Source: a bacterium GBS-1 (GTDB lineage Bacteria > Synergistota > GBS-1). Taken from it: DNA of 64,000 nt. Position numbers and translations under genes: made by a program. Location of the stretch: NCBI GenBank assembly GCA_001443005.1, contig LEKQ01000001.1:330792-394791 (forward strand), in the 5' to 3' direction. The notes under the pieces are model-generated. The model was not told the DNA's origin, searched no databases, and saw nothing but the letters and a program-made list of their open reading frames with translations. Positions 17,445 to 25,456 of the stretch are shown one piece after another (position 1 is the first letter of the stretch; the number at the start of each line of letters is the position of its first letter).

Positions 17445-18807
17445 AGAGTTGGAAATAGAAGGCTTATGGTGGTTACCTGAAAAACCAGATTTAAAGTTGC
17501 CAGGAACCCTAAGTTTTTCTCCCTACAAAGGATTTTCTTTAAAAATTCAAGGTTTGTTTAAAGAGATGAGTGAAATGAATAAATTTTTAACGCCACATAT
17601 AATTTTAGGATTTTCTCATCAAGGTAAAAATATTACCTTATATAAATGTTTTGAAACATCATGCAAAGTAAACTTTCCGGGAATTCCTGAATCAATATTC
17701 TCAGCAAATGTTGGATTTATAGGAGTACATTTTACAAAGTTGTCAGAGATAAAATTTAAAAAATTTTCTGTGAGATATAATTATCTGGATGAATGGCTAA
17801 ATATAAGCGGTTTTAATATTTCTTACCCTAATCTTGAAGAGAAATCGATTGAAATAAAGTATAAACTACCAGCACCTATAGAGATCAATTTAAAAAAAGG
17901 CCTAAAGATTTTTTTGGAAATTAAGGCAAGTATGCCATCTATTTCCGTAATACAAAAAGAGGCTTGTATAAAACAGGAAGCTTTCTTTAGTCTGGAATTT
18001 CTAAAAGAAGCAAGTTTCGACGAGATTCTTAAATTTATACATATTTTCCAAAATCTACTTTCTCTTTTAACTTCTGAAATTGTGTTTCCTATTAAAATTT
18101 TAGGGAATTCTGAGAATGCAGTAAAAATTATTGAAAATAAGAAATTCTATGAACCAATAGAAATTGTTTATCAACTATCATTGTCTCAAGTTAAAGGTAA
18201 AAAATCTGTACATCCTTTTGACATGCTTTATCCTTACACTTCCATCAAGAATAAAATAGAGACAATTTTTAATAATTAGTTAGAGAAAGCAGAATTATTA
18301 GAGCCGGTCTATAATTTGTACTTTGGAACCATTTATAGTGGAGATATGTATTTAGAGTTTCAGTTTTTAAGTTTAATTATGGCATTGGAAGTGTATCATA
18401 GAATAATAATTAGAAATGAAGATATTCCTAGTAAAGAGCATGAAGAAAGAGTAGAACAAATTTTAACTAATACACCTGATAAGTATCGTAACTGGTTAAA
18501 AGAGAAACTTACATATAGCAATGAACCGAGCCTACGGAAAAGAATAAAAGAAATTTATGATAGAGTAAAAAACTTAGGGTATATAACTGCTCTTATTCCT
18601 AAAAAGAAAGATTTTGTTGATAAAGTTGTTAATACAAGAAATTATTTTGTCCATTATGACCAATCTCTGAAAGAGAGAGCTTTAAAAGGAACTGAATTAT
18701 ATTGGCTCATTCAAAAACTTAAGGCACTAGTTGAGATTTGCTTATTAAAAGAAATAGGCTTTCTTGATACAGAAATTGATAATATCTTTCAGAACAAGAA
18801 AATATAA
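17437..18807 (+). pseudogene. ApeA-like HEPN anti-phage gene, interrupted by one in-frame TAG
   Basis: Two same-frame pieces of one gene: residues 1-280 (17437-18276) begin with IEGLWWLPEKP and GTLSFSPYKGFSLKIQG, the ApeA N-terminal domain; after TAG at 18277-18279 the frame continues LEKAELLEPVYNLYFG to a HEPN domain ending before 18807, with the RNase-type motif RNYFVHYD (R-X4-H). The TAG sits where family members probably have Trp (NN-W-LEK), so a TGG to TAG change is the simplest origin. ApeA proteins are abortive-infection tRNA nucleases. Start ATG overlaps the PIN gene. The second part could restart near 18316 or 18346. Confidence 0.7.
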
Positions 18808-18838
18808 ATGGTTGATGGAACACTAAGGAGGAGTTGAA

Positions 18839-19030
18839 ATGAAAAAGTATAGGGAAAAAGAAATTGTCAGGTGTGCGGTCTACACAAGGGTTTCCACGGA
18901 CAATCAAGTTGAAAAAGATTACAGTTCTCTTGAATCTCAAAAAGAGCATATTTTGAATTTTATAAGAAGTCGAAAGTTTGAGGGCTGGGAACTTTTTGAT
19001 ATTTATAAAGATGCGGGCTTCTCCGCATAA
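18839..19030 (+). pseudogene. serine recombinase N-terminal fragment (63 aa)
   Basis: Starts with a perfect SD (AAGGAGGAG) and reads the resolvase-domain opening RCAVYTRVSTDNQVEKDYSS with the catalytic Ser19, then LESQKEHILNFI and IYKDAGFSA, where it stops. Large serine recombinases continue with about 400 more residues. The stop lies inside the 3' end of the convergent restriction endonuclease gene, so a DNA junction falls near 19020. The fragment is presumably inactive. The remaining C-terminal remnant is on the other strand at 16451-16765. Confidence 0.85.
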
Positions 19031-19890
19031 TATTTCTCAAGTCTATCTTTGAGTAAAGTAGAAATTTTTTGATAGGGTGCCAATTCTTGATTAGTGAAGT
19101 AGTTTAGTATCAAGTTAAGCGTTTGTCCGGTTCTAAATATTGCTTTTATTATGCCTTCTTCCCATAATTTCTCATTCTCCAATAATTTTCTCCAATATCT
19201 AATTTCTAAATCTTTAATTTCTTCAAAACTATCCCGAGGTTTTGTATCAAAATTTATCTCTGGTATTTCTGGAAGAGATTCCTTCCATCGAGTTAACCAA
19301 TCAAGCAATCTTTCCCAATATTCAGGTGATTTCAGAAACTCAAATAATTCCTTTCCGTAAAATAGATAAAGAGGAACTTTATAGTATTCATTAAGACGGT
19401 TTAATTCGCTTATGTAGAAATTTTTGTTTTTTACCAAGTCAGGATCAACAAAATACATTATCCCAATAAGTTTATTCTTGTATGTCTTAAAAAGTTCTTC
19501 CAATTTTGTCTCAAAATTTGCTATTTGTCCCCTTTTCTTTGTAGAATCGTGATCATCTCTTATTTTTTGCTCGATGAAATAATAATCTTTCCCATCTGTA
19601 AAAAACTGATCTAAAGACAATTGTTCTCCATTAGCACTAGTTATACTTTTAGGTAGAATTGAATATCCTAAATTTTTTAATATCTCTTCAATCAATTCCT
19701 CTAAAGCATCTCCAAATCTTATTTCGTGAGATTGTAATAAATGTTGCAATATTTTTGTTCCAGGTTTTGAAGGTCTGAATAATCCGATAAATCTTTCGGG
19801 ACTATCAGCTACTTTCTTAAGAAGTTCCCTTTTTTCGCCCTCAAAAATATGCTTGTTTAATATTGCACAAAATTTCGAGTAGTCCATCAT
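19003..19890 (-). CDS. type II restriction endonuclease, HinfI-like (GANTC predicted)
   Basis: 295 residues. The segment LDQFFTDGKDYYFIEQKIRDDHDSTKKRGQIANF (about residues 92-125) holds a D-X-n-E-X-K nuclease core and the DDHDSTKKRGQ block that I associate with the HinfI/HpyAIV endonuclease family. Its start ATG overlaps the methyltransferase stop as ATGA, so the pair is cotranscribed with the methylase first. The specificity is taken from the CcrM/HinfI-like methylase. The last residues (AEKPASL) overlap the recombinase fragment and may come from a junction. Confidence 0.75.
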   Translation of the reverse strand: MMDYSKFCAILNKHIFEGEKRELLKKVADSPERFIGLFRPSKPGTKILQHLLQSHEIRFGDALEELIEEILKNLGYSILPKSITSANGEQLSLDQFFTDGKDYYFIEQKIRDDHDSTKKRGQIANFETKLEELFKTYKNKLIGIMYFVDPDLVKNKNFYISELNRLNEYYKVPLYLFYGKELFEFLKSPEYWERLLDWLTRWKESLPEIPEINFDTKPRDSFEEIKDLEIRYWRKLLENEKLWEEGIIKAIFRTGQTLNLILNYFTNQELAPYQKISTLLKDRLEKYYAEKPASL

Positions 19891-20855
19891 AGTCTATCCC
19901 CCAGATTAAAGTATCGATTAATCTTTCTCTCACTGACACGTGACTTATCAGTCACTTTCAAAGGTTTCTCAAACCTCTTTTTTATCCATTCTACATATTT
20001 GGGGTTTATTTCAATCATTACAAAATTTCTCTTCAAAGATTTAGATATATACCCAGTAGTTCCCACTCCTGCAACAGGATCAAGTATTAAATCTCCTTCA
20101 TTGGTAGACGTAAGAATTATTCTTTTTAACAATTCAATAGGCTTTTGAGTTGAATGAACTTTTTTTCCTTTTTCATCCTTTATCCTTTCTTTACCATTAC
20201 ATAAAGGCAATACCCAAACATTAGCTCCTATTTTTCCAATACCAAATTGTTTAGCGTAGTCCTTATTAAAAGTGTATTTCTTAACATTCTTATCTTTTAT
20301 AGCCCAAATTAATGTTTCAGTAGCATTAGTAAATCTCACTCCCAACCAATTTGGCATGGGATTTGTTTTTACCCAAATAACATCGTTTAATATCCAATAT
20401 CCCAAATCCTGCATAATTTTACCTATTCTAAATATGCTATGATAGGTTGCTATAACCCAAATAGTAGCATTCGGTTTCATTACTCTTTTTACTTCGGCAA
20501 GTAAGTTTTGAATAAACTTATCATATTCTTCAAAAGATTGGAATTTATCCCAATCATCATCAACACCTTCAACAACAGTTTTAACTGTCCATCGTCTTAA
20601 CTCTTTTTTAGGAAGTTGAAGAAAATAAGGTGGGTCTATAAAAACCATGTCAAAAATTTCTTCTGGTATTTTTTTTAAAACTTTTAATGCATCACCAAGA
20701 ATGACGCTATTTAAAACTTCCTCTTTTGTATAAGTTTGATTTTCGTTTTGATCAAGAATAACTTTTATTACCTCATTTCTATCATGGCTAACCATTTCTT
20801 TCTGAAACAAACTTATAGTTTCATCTTTTTTATTAGTTTTTGTAGTTTCTTCCAT
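19887..20855 (-). CDS. DNA adenine methyltransferase, CcrM/HinfI type (GANTC)
   Basis: 322 residues of the beta class: catalytic motif IV DPPYFLQL near the N-terminus precedes the SAM motif DPVAGVGTTG in the C-terminal half. Blocks EGVDDDWDKFQSFEEYDKF, TIWVIATYHSIFRIGKIMQD, LNDVIWVKTNPMPNW and ATETLIWA match the CcrM/M.HinfI group, which methylates adenine in GANTC. SD ATAGGAG precedes the ATG. The downstream endonuclease makes this a restriction-modification pair rather than a solitary cell-cycle methylase. A GIY-YIG gene lies just upstream on the same strand. Confidence 0.9.
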   Translation of the reverse strand: MEETTKTNKKDETISLFQKEMVSHDRNEVIKVILDQNENQTYTKEEVLNSVILGDALKVLKKIPEEIFDMVFIDPPYFLQLPKKELRRWTVKTVVEGVDDDWDKFQSFEEYDKFIQNLLAEVKRVMKPNATIWVIATYHSIFRIGKIMQDLGYWILNDVIWVKTNPMPNWLGVRFTNATETLIWAIKDKNVKKYTFNKDYAKQFGIGKIGANVWVLPLCNGKERIKDEKGKKVHSTQKPIELLKRIILTSTNEGDLILDPVAGVGTTGYISKSLKRNFVMIEINPKYVEWIKKRFEKPLKVTDKSRVSERKINRYFNLGDRL

Positions 20856-20908
20856 AGTTTTATCTCCTATTTAAAATTTTACTTCTCACCACAGGGTATA
20901 TTGTAATT

Positions 20909-20930
20909 ATCTCTTATGTATCTCTTATGT
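20909..20930. repeat. 11-bp tandem duplication causing a frameshift
   Basis: ATCTCTTATGT occurs twice in immediate succession (20909-20919, 20920-20930). It lies at the 3' end of the GIY-YIG gene and puts TAA in frame. Removing one copy restores a tail DIRDNYNIPCGEK with stop at 20879-20881. Confidence 0.85.
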
Positions 20931-21213
20931 CTCGCTTTACTTCTATCCTTGAGGGTTTCTTTCCATGTTCTATATAATAAGCCGCATACTTTATAATTCC
21001 ATTGCAATTCCTTTCCCAACAGTCTTCCCTATCGTGGGTTTCTACTCTTGTTTTTACTTCTGATGATTCCCCAACATCAGTTAAATACAGTTTACCACCT
21101 ACCTCATATAATATGGCATATATCCCAGATTTATCTTCTAAGGAACCTGTATTAAAATAAGGTCCTTCGAAATTATATCTATTCCCACTTTTTCCTGTAA
21201 TTGTTACTTCCAT
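20914..21213 (-). CDS. GIY-YIG-like protein, C-terminus altered by a tandem duplication
   Basis: 99 residues. SGIYAILYEVGGKLYLTDVGESSEVKTRVETHDRE resembles the GIY-YIG fold: GIY, a second strand ending DVGES, and a conserved Arg (TRVETH), followed by CW. Small proteins of this kind are frequent beside restriction-modification genes. Strong SD AAGGAGG. The natural tail, expected to end in N-Y-N-x-P-C-G, is lost: an 11-base duplication shifts the frame and gives RDT-stop. The core fold may still be intact. Function (nuclease, or accessory of the methylase) is unknown. Confidence 0.65.
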   Translation of the reverse strand: MEVTITGKSGNRYNFEGPYFNTGSLEDKSGIYAILYEVGGKLYLTDVGESSEVKTRVETHDREDCWERNCNGIIKYAAYYIEHGKKPSRIEVKRDIRDT

Positions 21214-21293
21214 TTTTTTAACCTCCTTTTTGTAATTTTTAAATATTTTGCGGTCTCCTCAAGGGTCATTATTTCAGAAAAACCTTCCATCAT
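21204..21293 (-). pseudogene. truncated helix-turn-helix (excisionase/MerR-like) fragment
   Basis: A 29-codon frame reads MMEGFSEIMTLEETAKYLKI and TKRRLKKWK, the first half of an excisionase-type HTH domain (T-L-E-E-x-A-x-Y-L-K-I-x-K). It stops at once where full proteins continue with wing residues, and overlaps the SD and start of the GIY-YIG gene. It could be a leader peptide coupling translation or a remnant of the element's excisionase. Confidence 0.5.
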
Positions 21294-21348
21294 AGTTTTA
21301 GCTCCTTTTGTGCCTGCCAGAATCTATCATTTTTTATCATCATATAAC

Positions 21349-21378
21349 AATATATAGCAAAAGAAAACAAAAAGTCAA
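21349..21378 (-). promoter_or_regulatory. promoter reading into the HTH/GIY-YIG/restriction-modification genes
   Basis: Minus strand TTGACT (21373-21378), 18 bases, TATATT (21349-21354), or TATATA with a 16-base spacer. It lies inside end block B. The corresponding positions of copy A have lost both hexamers. Confidence 0.6.
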
Positions 21379-21547
21379 GTCCATTTTTAAAAATTTTTCT
21401 TTTTCAGGGCGAATAGAGATGTGGACTTCATTATCATCCATCCAGAATAGGAGAAAAAGAAAGTTTTATTTTTCCTGCTTTCTCCTTTGTGCGGATAAGG
21501 TGGAAAGATACCTTGAAAGAGTTTGAAACAGCCATCAAAATGGCTCC
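21357..21547 (+). repeat. direct repeat copy B (island end block, adjoining tRNA-Asn)
   Basis: Partner of 16290-16453 in the same orientation, roughly 75-80 percent alike by eye over the first 105 bases, with small gaps later. It ends in AAAATGGCTCC, in which TGGCTCC belongs to the 3' end of the tRNA-Asn gene. Confidence 0.7.
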
Positions 21548-21616
21548 GGCGGCAGGACTCGAACCTGCAACCTAGTGGTTAACAGCCACCCGCTCTGCCG
21601 GTTGAGCTACGCCGGA
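21541..21616 (-). tRNA. tRNA-Asn (GUU)
   Basis: Acceptor TCCGGCG pairs with CGCCGGA. The anticodon loop CTGTTAACC carries GTT, and the T arm is GGTTCGAGTCC. CCA is encoded. It is last of the tRNA cluster and the apparent integration site of the island. Confidence 0.95.
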
Positions 21617-21633
21617 GCCCCGAAACTTACACG

Positions 21634-21708
21634 TGGAGGCGGCGCCCGGATTCGAACCGGGGTATAAGGGATTTGCAGTCCCCTGCCTTACCGCTTGGCT
21701 ACACCGCC
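21634..21708 (-). tRNA. tRNA-Cys (GCA)
   Basis: GGCGGTG acceptor, anticodon loop CTGCAAA with GCA, T arm GGTTCGAATCC, encoded CCA. Confidence 0.95.
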
Positions 21709-21717
21709 ATAACATTA

Positions 21718-21793
21718 TGGAGCGGAAGACGGGACTTGAACCCGCGACCTTCTCCTTGGCAAGGAGACGCTCTACCGCCTGAGCTACTTCCGC
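21718..21793 (-). tRNA. tRNA-Gly (GCC)
   Basis: GCGGAAG acceptor, anticodon stem CTCCT/AGGAG around TGCCA with GCC, T arm GGTTCAAGTCC, encoded CCA. Confidence 0.95.
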
Positions 21794-21813
21794 TCACCTT
21801 CTAGCCCACAAAG

Positions 21814-21889
21814 TGGTGGCGAGACCTGGAGTCGAACCAGGGACACACGGATTTTCAGTCCGCTGCTCTACCACCTGAGCTATCTCGCC
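21814..21889 (-). tRNA. tRNA-Phe (GAA)
   Basis: GGCGAGA acceptor, anticodon loop CTGAAAA with GAA, T arm GGTTCGACTCC, encoded CCA. Confidence 0.95.
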
Positions 21890-21908
21890 ACTTTCTTACT
21901 TTTCAAAG

Positions 21909-21986
21909 TGGCGGGGCTGACGGGACTTGAACCCGCGATCTCCTGTGTGACAGACAGGTGTGTTAACCGGACTACACCACAGCCCC
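21909..21986 (-). tRNA. tRNA-Asp (GUC)
   Basis: GGGGCTG acceptor, anticodon loop CTGTCAC with GTC, T arm GGTTCAAGTCC, encoded CCA. First of a five-tRNA transcript with its own promoter. Confidence 0.95.
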
Positions 21987-22009
21987 GCGCTTTCCCTATC
22001 GCAAACCAA

Positions 22010-22038
22010 ATTTTAACATATCCTTAACCATAAGTCAA
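22010..22038 (-). promoter_or_regulatory. promoter of the tRNA Asp-Phe-Gly-Cys-Asn cluster
   Basis: Minus strand TTGACT (22033-22038), 17 bases, TAAAAT (22010-22015), about 20 bases before the tRNA-Asp 5' end. Confidence 0.8.
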
Positions 22039-22111
22039 TATTAAAGGTAGGATCCATAAAAATTTACAGCTAGAGGAAAGACTTTCATAGCTTTAGGGTA
22101 AATAACAAAAA

Positions 22112-22186
22112 TGGTGGGCGGAGCAGGGCTCGAACCTACGACCTCCTGCTTGTAAGGCAGGCGCTCTCCCTCTGAGCTATCCGCCC
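22112..22186 (-). tRNA. tRNA-Val (UAC)
   Basis: GGGCGGA acceptor, anticodon loop CTTACAA with TAC, T arm GGTTCGAGCCC, encoded CCA. Confidence 0.95.
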
Positions 22187-22197
22187 AACCTAGATAA

Positions 22198-22226
22198 AAT
22201 ATATCAAAGAAGGGTTTATTAGTCAA
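22198..22226 (-). promoter_or_regulatory. tRNA-Val promoter
   Basis: Minus strand TTGACT (22221-22226), 17 bases, TATATT (22198-22203), 11 bases from the tRNA 5' end. Confidence 0.8.
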
Positions 22227-22237
22227 GAAGCATAGCT

Positions 22238-22266
22238 TTGATCAGCGAGCGATTTCGTGGTATTAT
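22238..22266 (+). promoter_or_regulatory. promoter of the YgiQ gene, leaderless arrangement
   Basis: TTGATC (22238-22243), 17 bases, TATTAT (22261-22266). The predicted start near 22273 leaves about six bases before the ATG at 22279, and no SD is present. Confidence 0.65.
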
Positions 22267-22278
22267 TTTAAAATAGCC

Positions 22279-24042
22279 ATGTTAGACTTATTGCCAATAA
22301 GCAAAGAAGAAGCTAAGAAAAAAGGATGGGACGAATTAGACGTAATAATAGTTACGGGAGATGCCTATGTAGATCACCCTTCCTTTGGGGCAGCCGTCAT
22401 CGGAAGATTCTTAGAATATCACGGATTCAGAGTTGGTATACTAGCCCAACCTGATTGGAAAGACAAGGAGTCCTTTAAAATATTAGGCAAACCAAGGCTG
22501 TTCTTCGGTATAACCGCAGGGAGCGTTGACTCTCTTGTGGCAAATTATACTCCCTATAAGAAGAAAAGGGAACGTGACGCATATACACCAGGGGGTACTC
22601 CAGGAAAAAGACCTGATAGGGCAACGATAGTATATTCAAATATCGTTCATGAGCTATATCCTGACGTTCCAATAATAATAGGAGGTATAGAAGCAAGCCT
22701 AAGAAGGTTCTCTCATTACGATTACTGGGATAACAGAGTAAGACACTCCATTCTTTTAGACTCGAGAGCAAAGGTCTTAGTGTATGGAATGGGAGAGCAC
22801 CAAACGGTCAAGATAGCCAAAATGCTCTCGCAGGGCAAATCATGGCATGAAATATATCAAATTCCAGGCATAGTATATTCACTTAATGAGAGAGATTTCA
22901 GTAAATACTTCAAAGACAAAGACTATCTCCTCCTACCACCCTTTGAGGAAGTATCTCAAGATAAGGATGCCTACTTTGAATTCCAGCAAAAGTTATTAGA
23001 AGGGTTAAAGAGAAACTTAACCTTAGTGCAAAAAGATGGCACAAGATACATAATTCAAAACCCACGCGAAGCATATATGTCTTCAGATCTGGACCTAATC
23101 TACTCCTTACCCTTTAAAAGATTAGCACACCCCTCCTACAAAGAGGACATACCAGCACTGGACACAGTTATAACCTCTATCACGTCTCACAGGGGTTGCT
23201 TTGGAAGCTGCACTTTTTGTTCCCTGAATATACATCAGGGTTGGCAGGTAATCTCAAGAAGCGAAAGATCTATCCTTAAAGAGGCTCACCGCCTAACCTC
23301 TCACAAAAGCTTTAGAGGCACCATATCAGATGTAGGTGGGCCAACGGCCAACATGTATAAGCTAAGATGCAAAATACACAATATACCGGGATCTTGCCCC
23401 AATAGAGAATGTCTCTTCCCAGATGTTTGTGAAAATCTAGAGGTAGATTTCTCCTACCAGATGAGGCTGCTTAACGATATAAAGGAGATCCCAAAAGTTA
23501 AGCATGTTTTCATCGCATCTGGAATAAGATATGACTTGGCTCTGAAAGACAAAAACTACATTAAGAGAATGATTAAAGAAGGATTCATCGGTGGACAGAT
23601 TTCAGTAGCACCAGAACATGTGAAAAACCACGTATTAGAAATAATGAAAAAACCGCCTTTCACACTTTATGAGAGATTCGTGGAAATCTTTGAGAAGGAG
23701 GTAAAGAAGTTTAACACCGAGCTTTACATTATACCCTACTTTATCTCCGCTCACCCAGGAGCAACGATAGAAGACGCTTGGGCCTTAGCCATGTATATAA
23801 AGGGCCTGGGACATTACCTCGAACAGCTTCAGGATTATACTCCCCTTCCCTTAACCCCTGCTTCCTGCGCTTTCTATACAGAATATCACACCTTAAGAAA
23901 GGAAAAGATTTATGTAGCTAAGACATACGAAGAAAAAAGGCTCCAGCGAGCATTAGCACAATTTAGGGATAAGAAAAATAAAGAGTTTCTCTTAAAAAAC
24001 AAGGATAAAATACCCTTCCTCTTAGAAAGGCTTTTAGGATAG
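22279..24042 (+). CDS. YgiQ family radical SAM protein
   Basis: 587 residues. The N-terminal domain (about 1-290) with DVIIVTGDAYVDHPSFGAAV and the GGIEASLRRFSHYDYWDN block is the YgiQ-type B12-binding-like region. The radical SAM cluster motif SHRGCFGSCTFCS (C-X3-C-X2-C, near residues 300-312) follows, and a C-terminal domain with YTPLPLTPASCAFYTE ends it. It binds a [4Fe-4S] cluster and cleaves SAM; the substrate of YgiQ proteins is not established. Monocistronic, ATG start without SD, and ended by a shared terminator with htrA. Confidence 0.93.
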   Translation: MLDLLPISKEEAKKKGWDELDVIIVTGDAYVDHPSFGAAVIGRFLEYHGFRVGILAQPDWKDKESFKILGKPRLFFGITAGSVDSLVANYTPYKKKRERDAYTPGGTPGKRPDRATIVYSNIVHELYPDVPIIIGGIEASLRRFSHYDYWDNRVRHSILLDSRAKVLVYGMGEHQTVKIAKMLSQGKSWHEIYQIPGIVYSLNERDFSKYFKDKDYLLLPPFEEVSQDKDAYFEFQQKLLEGLKRNLTLVQKDGTRYIIQNPREAYMSSDLDLIYSLPFKRLAHPSYKEDIPALDTVITSITSHRGCFGSCTFCSLNIHQGWQVISRSERSILKEAHRLTSHKSFRGTISDVGGPTANMYKLRCKIHNIPGSCPNRECLFPDVCENLEVDFSYQMRLLNDIKEIPKVKHVFIASGIRYDLALKDKNYIKRMIKEGFIGGQISVAPEHVKNHVLEIMKKPPFTLYERFVEIFEKEVKKFNTELYIIPYFISAHPGATIEDAWALAMYIKGLGHYLEQLQDYTPLPLTPASCAFYTEYHTLRKEKIYVAKTYEEKRLQRALAQFRDKKNKEFLLKNKDKIPFLLERLLG

Positions 24043-24044
24043 GG

Positions 24045-24073
24045 CGGGGAAACGCCCCAAAAGCGTTTCCCCG
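24045..24073. terminator. bidirectional terminator between ygiQ-like gene and htrA
   Basis: CGGGGAAACGC (24045-24055) and GCGTTTCCCCG (24063-24073) form a perfect 11-bp stem with a 7-base loop between two convergent genes. The T tract on the plus side is short (GTTATTTC). Confidence 0.75.
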
Positions 24074-25456
24074 TTATTTCCCAAGATCTATGGAAACAAA
24101 GAAGGTGTTATCATCTCTTGATATCAGCAAAACTATGGAGCTATCTTTGACTTCGGATAAGGCTTGTTCCCAACTTTTTACATCAGTTACCTCTATTCCA
24201 TTAACTTCCTTTATAACATCACCTACCCTGAGATCCGCTGTCTCCGCAGGGCTGTTAGGCTCAACATGAGTTATGACAACCCCGATTCTATCGCTTAGAT
24301 TGTACCTCCTAGCGAGATCCGGAGTTATATCTGAGACAACTATGCCTAGGTCAATCTTAGAAGGTAGAGAAACTCTCTCCGTTTGAGGAATACTACCCAA
24401 AGTAACAGTAACGTTCAACGACTTACCCTTCCTCCAAATGCTGAGATTAACCTTATCACCGGCCTTACGACTCCTTATGGCTATTTGAAGCTCCGCCGGA
24501 GAGTTAACCTCTTTTCCATCAACACTTAATATGACATCACCTCTGGTTATACCTGCTTTTTCTGCAGGGCTTCCAGGAGCAACCTTGGCCACTATAACTC
24601 CCTTAGGCTCGCTTAAACCAAAACCTTTAGCGAGCGATGGGGTCATACTCTGAAGATAAACTCCAAGCCACCCTCTGTCTACCCTTCCAAATTTTATCAG
24701 ATCATCAAGGATCTGCTTGGCAGTATTTATGGGAATAGCGAAACCAATACCCTGAGCATAGGGAATAATTGCGGTGTTTATTCCTATAACCTCTCCCTTA
24801 AGATTTAATAATGGCCCTCCGCTGTTTCCAGGATTTATAGCTGCGTCAGTCTGAAGGAAATTCTCAAAGCTACGATCACCAGCTGATATAGTCCTTCCTT
24901 TAGCGCTTATCACTCCAACGGTAACAGTGTGAGATAAACCAAAGGGATTTCCTATAGCTATAACCCACTCACCAACCTCTACAGCATCAGAATCACCTAA
25001 AGGAATGGTAGGCAAACCCTTAGCATCTATTTTTATGACAGCTAGATCAACAGTGGGATCTCTTCCAATCACCCTAGCTTCAAACTTTCTCTTATCCACA
25101 AGCGTAACTACTATCTTATCTGCGTTTCCAACAACATGATTATTGGTCAATATATATCCATCTTGGGATATTATAAATCCAGATCCTTTACCTTGCATAG
25201 GTATTATCCTAGTGAACCTTTCATACTCCTCACCAAAAAACCTCCTCAAAAGAGGGTCGTCAAAAAATGGAAAAGGAAAAAGCGGCTGTCTGACCATGGT
25301 AACCGTGTCGATATTAACCACAGCTGGTCCCACCTTTTTAACTATATCAGCTATATTCACTCCGACTTGAGGTACAGAAACTGCAAAGGTAGTGGAAGTT
25401 AACAATAAACTAAACACCAATAACATAAACAATATTACTAATCTTATTCTCTTCAA
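24074..25456 (-). CDS. HtrA/DegP-type periplasmic serine protease
   Basis: 460 residues. A hydrophobic N-terminal signal/anchor (about 4-26) directs it across the membrane. The trypsin-like domain shows His107 (TNNHVV), Asp137 (VDLAVI) and Ser212 (GNSGGPL), the full triad. Two PDZ domains follow (about 255-345 and 365-455). It degrades or refolds damaged envelope proteins. A TTG start follows GGGGGG. It is 67 bases from the hsp20 gene on the same strand, so a joint stress response is plausible. Terminator at 24045-24073. Confidence 0.93.
   Translation of the reverse strand: MKRIRLVILFMLLVFSLLLTSTTFAVSVPQVGVNIADIVKKVGPAVVNIDTVTMVRQPLFPFPFFDDPLLRRFFGEEYERFTRIIPMQGKGSGFIISQDGYILTNNHVVGNADKIVVTLVDKRKFEARVIGRDPTVDLAVIKIDAKGLPTIPLGDSDAVEVGEWVIAIGNPFGLSHTVTVGVISAKGRTISAGDRSFENFLQTDAAINPGNSGGPLLNLKGEVIGINTAIIPYAQGIGFAIPINTAKQILDDLIKFGRVDRGWLGVYLQSMTPSLAKGFGLSEPKGVIVAKVAPGSPAEKAGITRGDVILSVDGKEVNSPAELQIAIRSRKAGDKVNLSIWRKGKSLNVTVTLGSIPQTERVSLPSKIDLGIVVSDITPDLARRYNLSDRIGVVITHVEPNSPAETADLRVGDVIKEVNGIEVTDVKSWEQALSEVKDSSIVLLISRDDNTFFVSIDLGK

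Larger units (their letters stand above)
16447..21547. mobile_element. putative defence island inserted at the 3' end of tRNA-Asn
   Basis: About 5.1 kb bounded on the right by the tRNA-Asn gene and on the left by a copy of its last seven bases. It contains two serine recombinase fragments, RHH/PIN/HEPN genes, a restriction-modification pair, a GIY-YIG protein and an HTH fragment. Base composition is clearly more AT-rich than the flanks. tRNA 3' ends are classical integration targets. No intact integrase remains, so the element looks immobile. Confidence 0.65.

Noticed and set aside
18277-18279. TAG recoding or suppression in apeA
   Set aside because: TAG is used as a normal stop by other genes here (RHH gene, thiC-region neighbours, nfi region), and no downstream recoding element is seen. 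Nonsense mutation is simpler.
21308-21526. 72-aa ORF on the plus strand
   Set aside because: Lies in end block B over a minus-strand promoter; no SD and composition of non-coding DNA.
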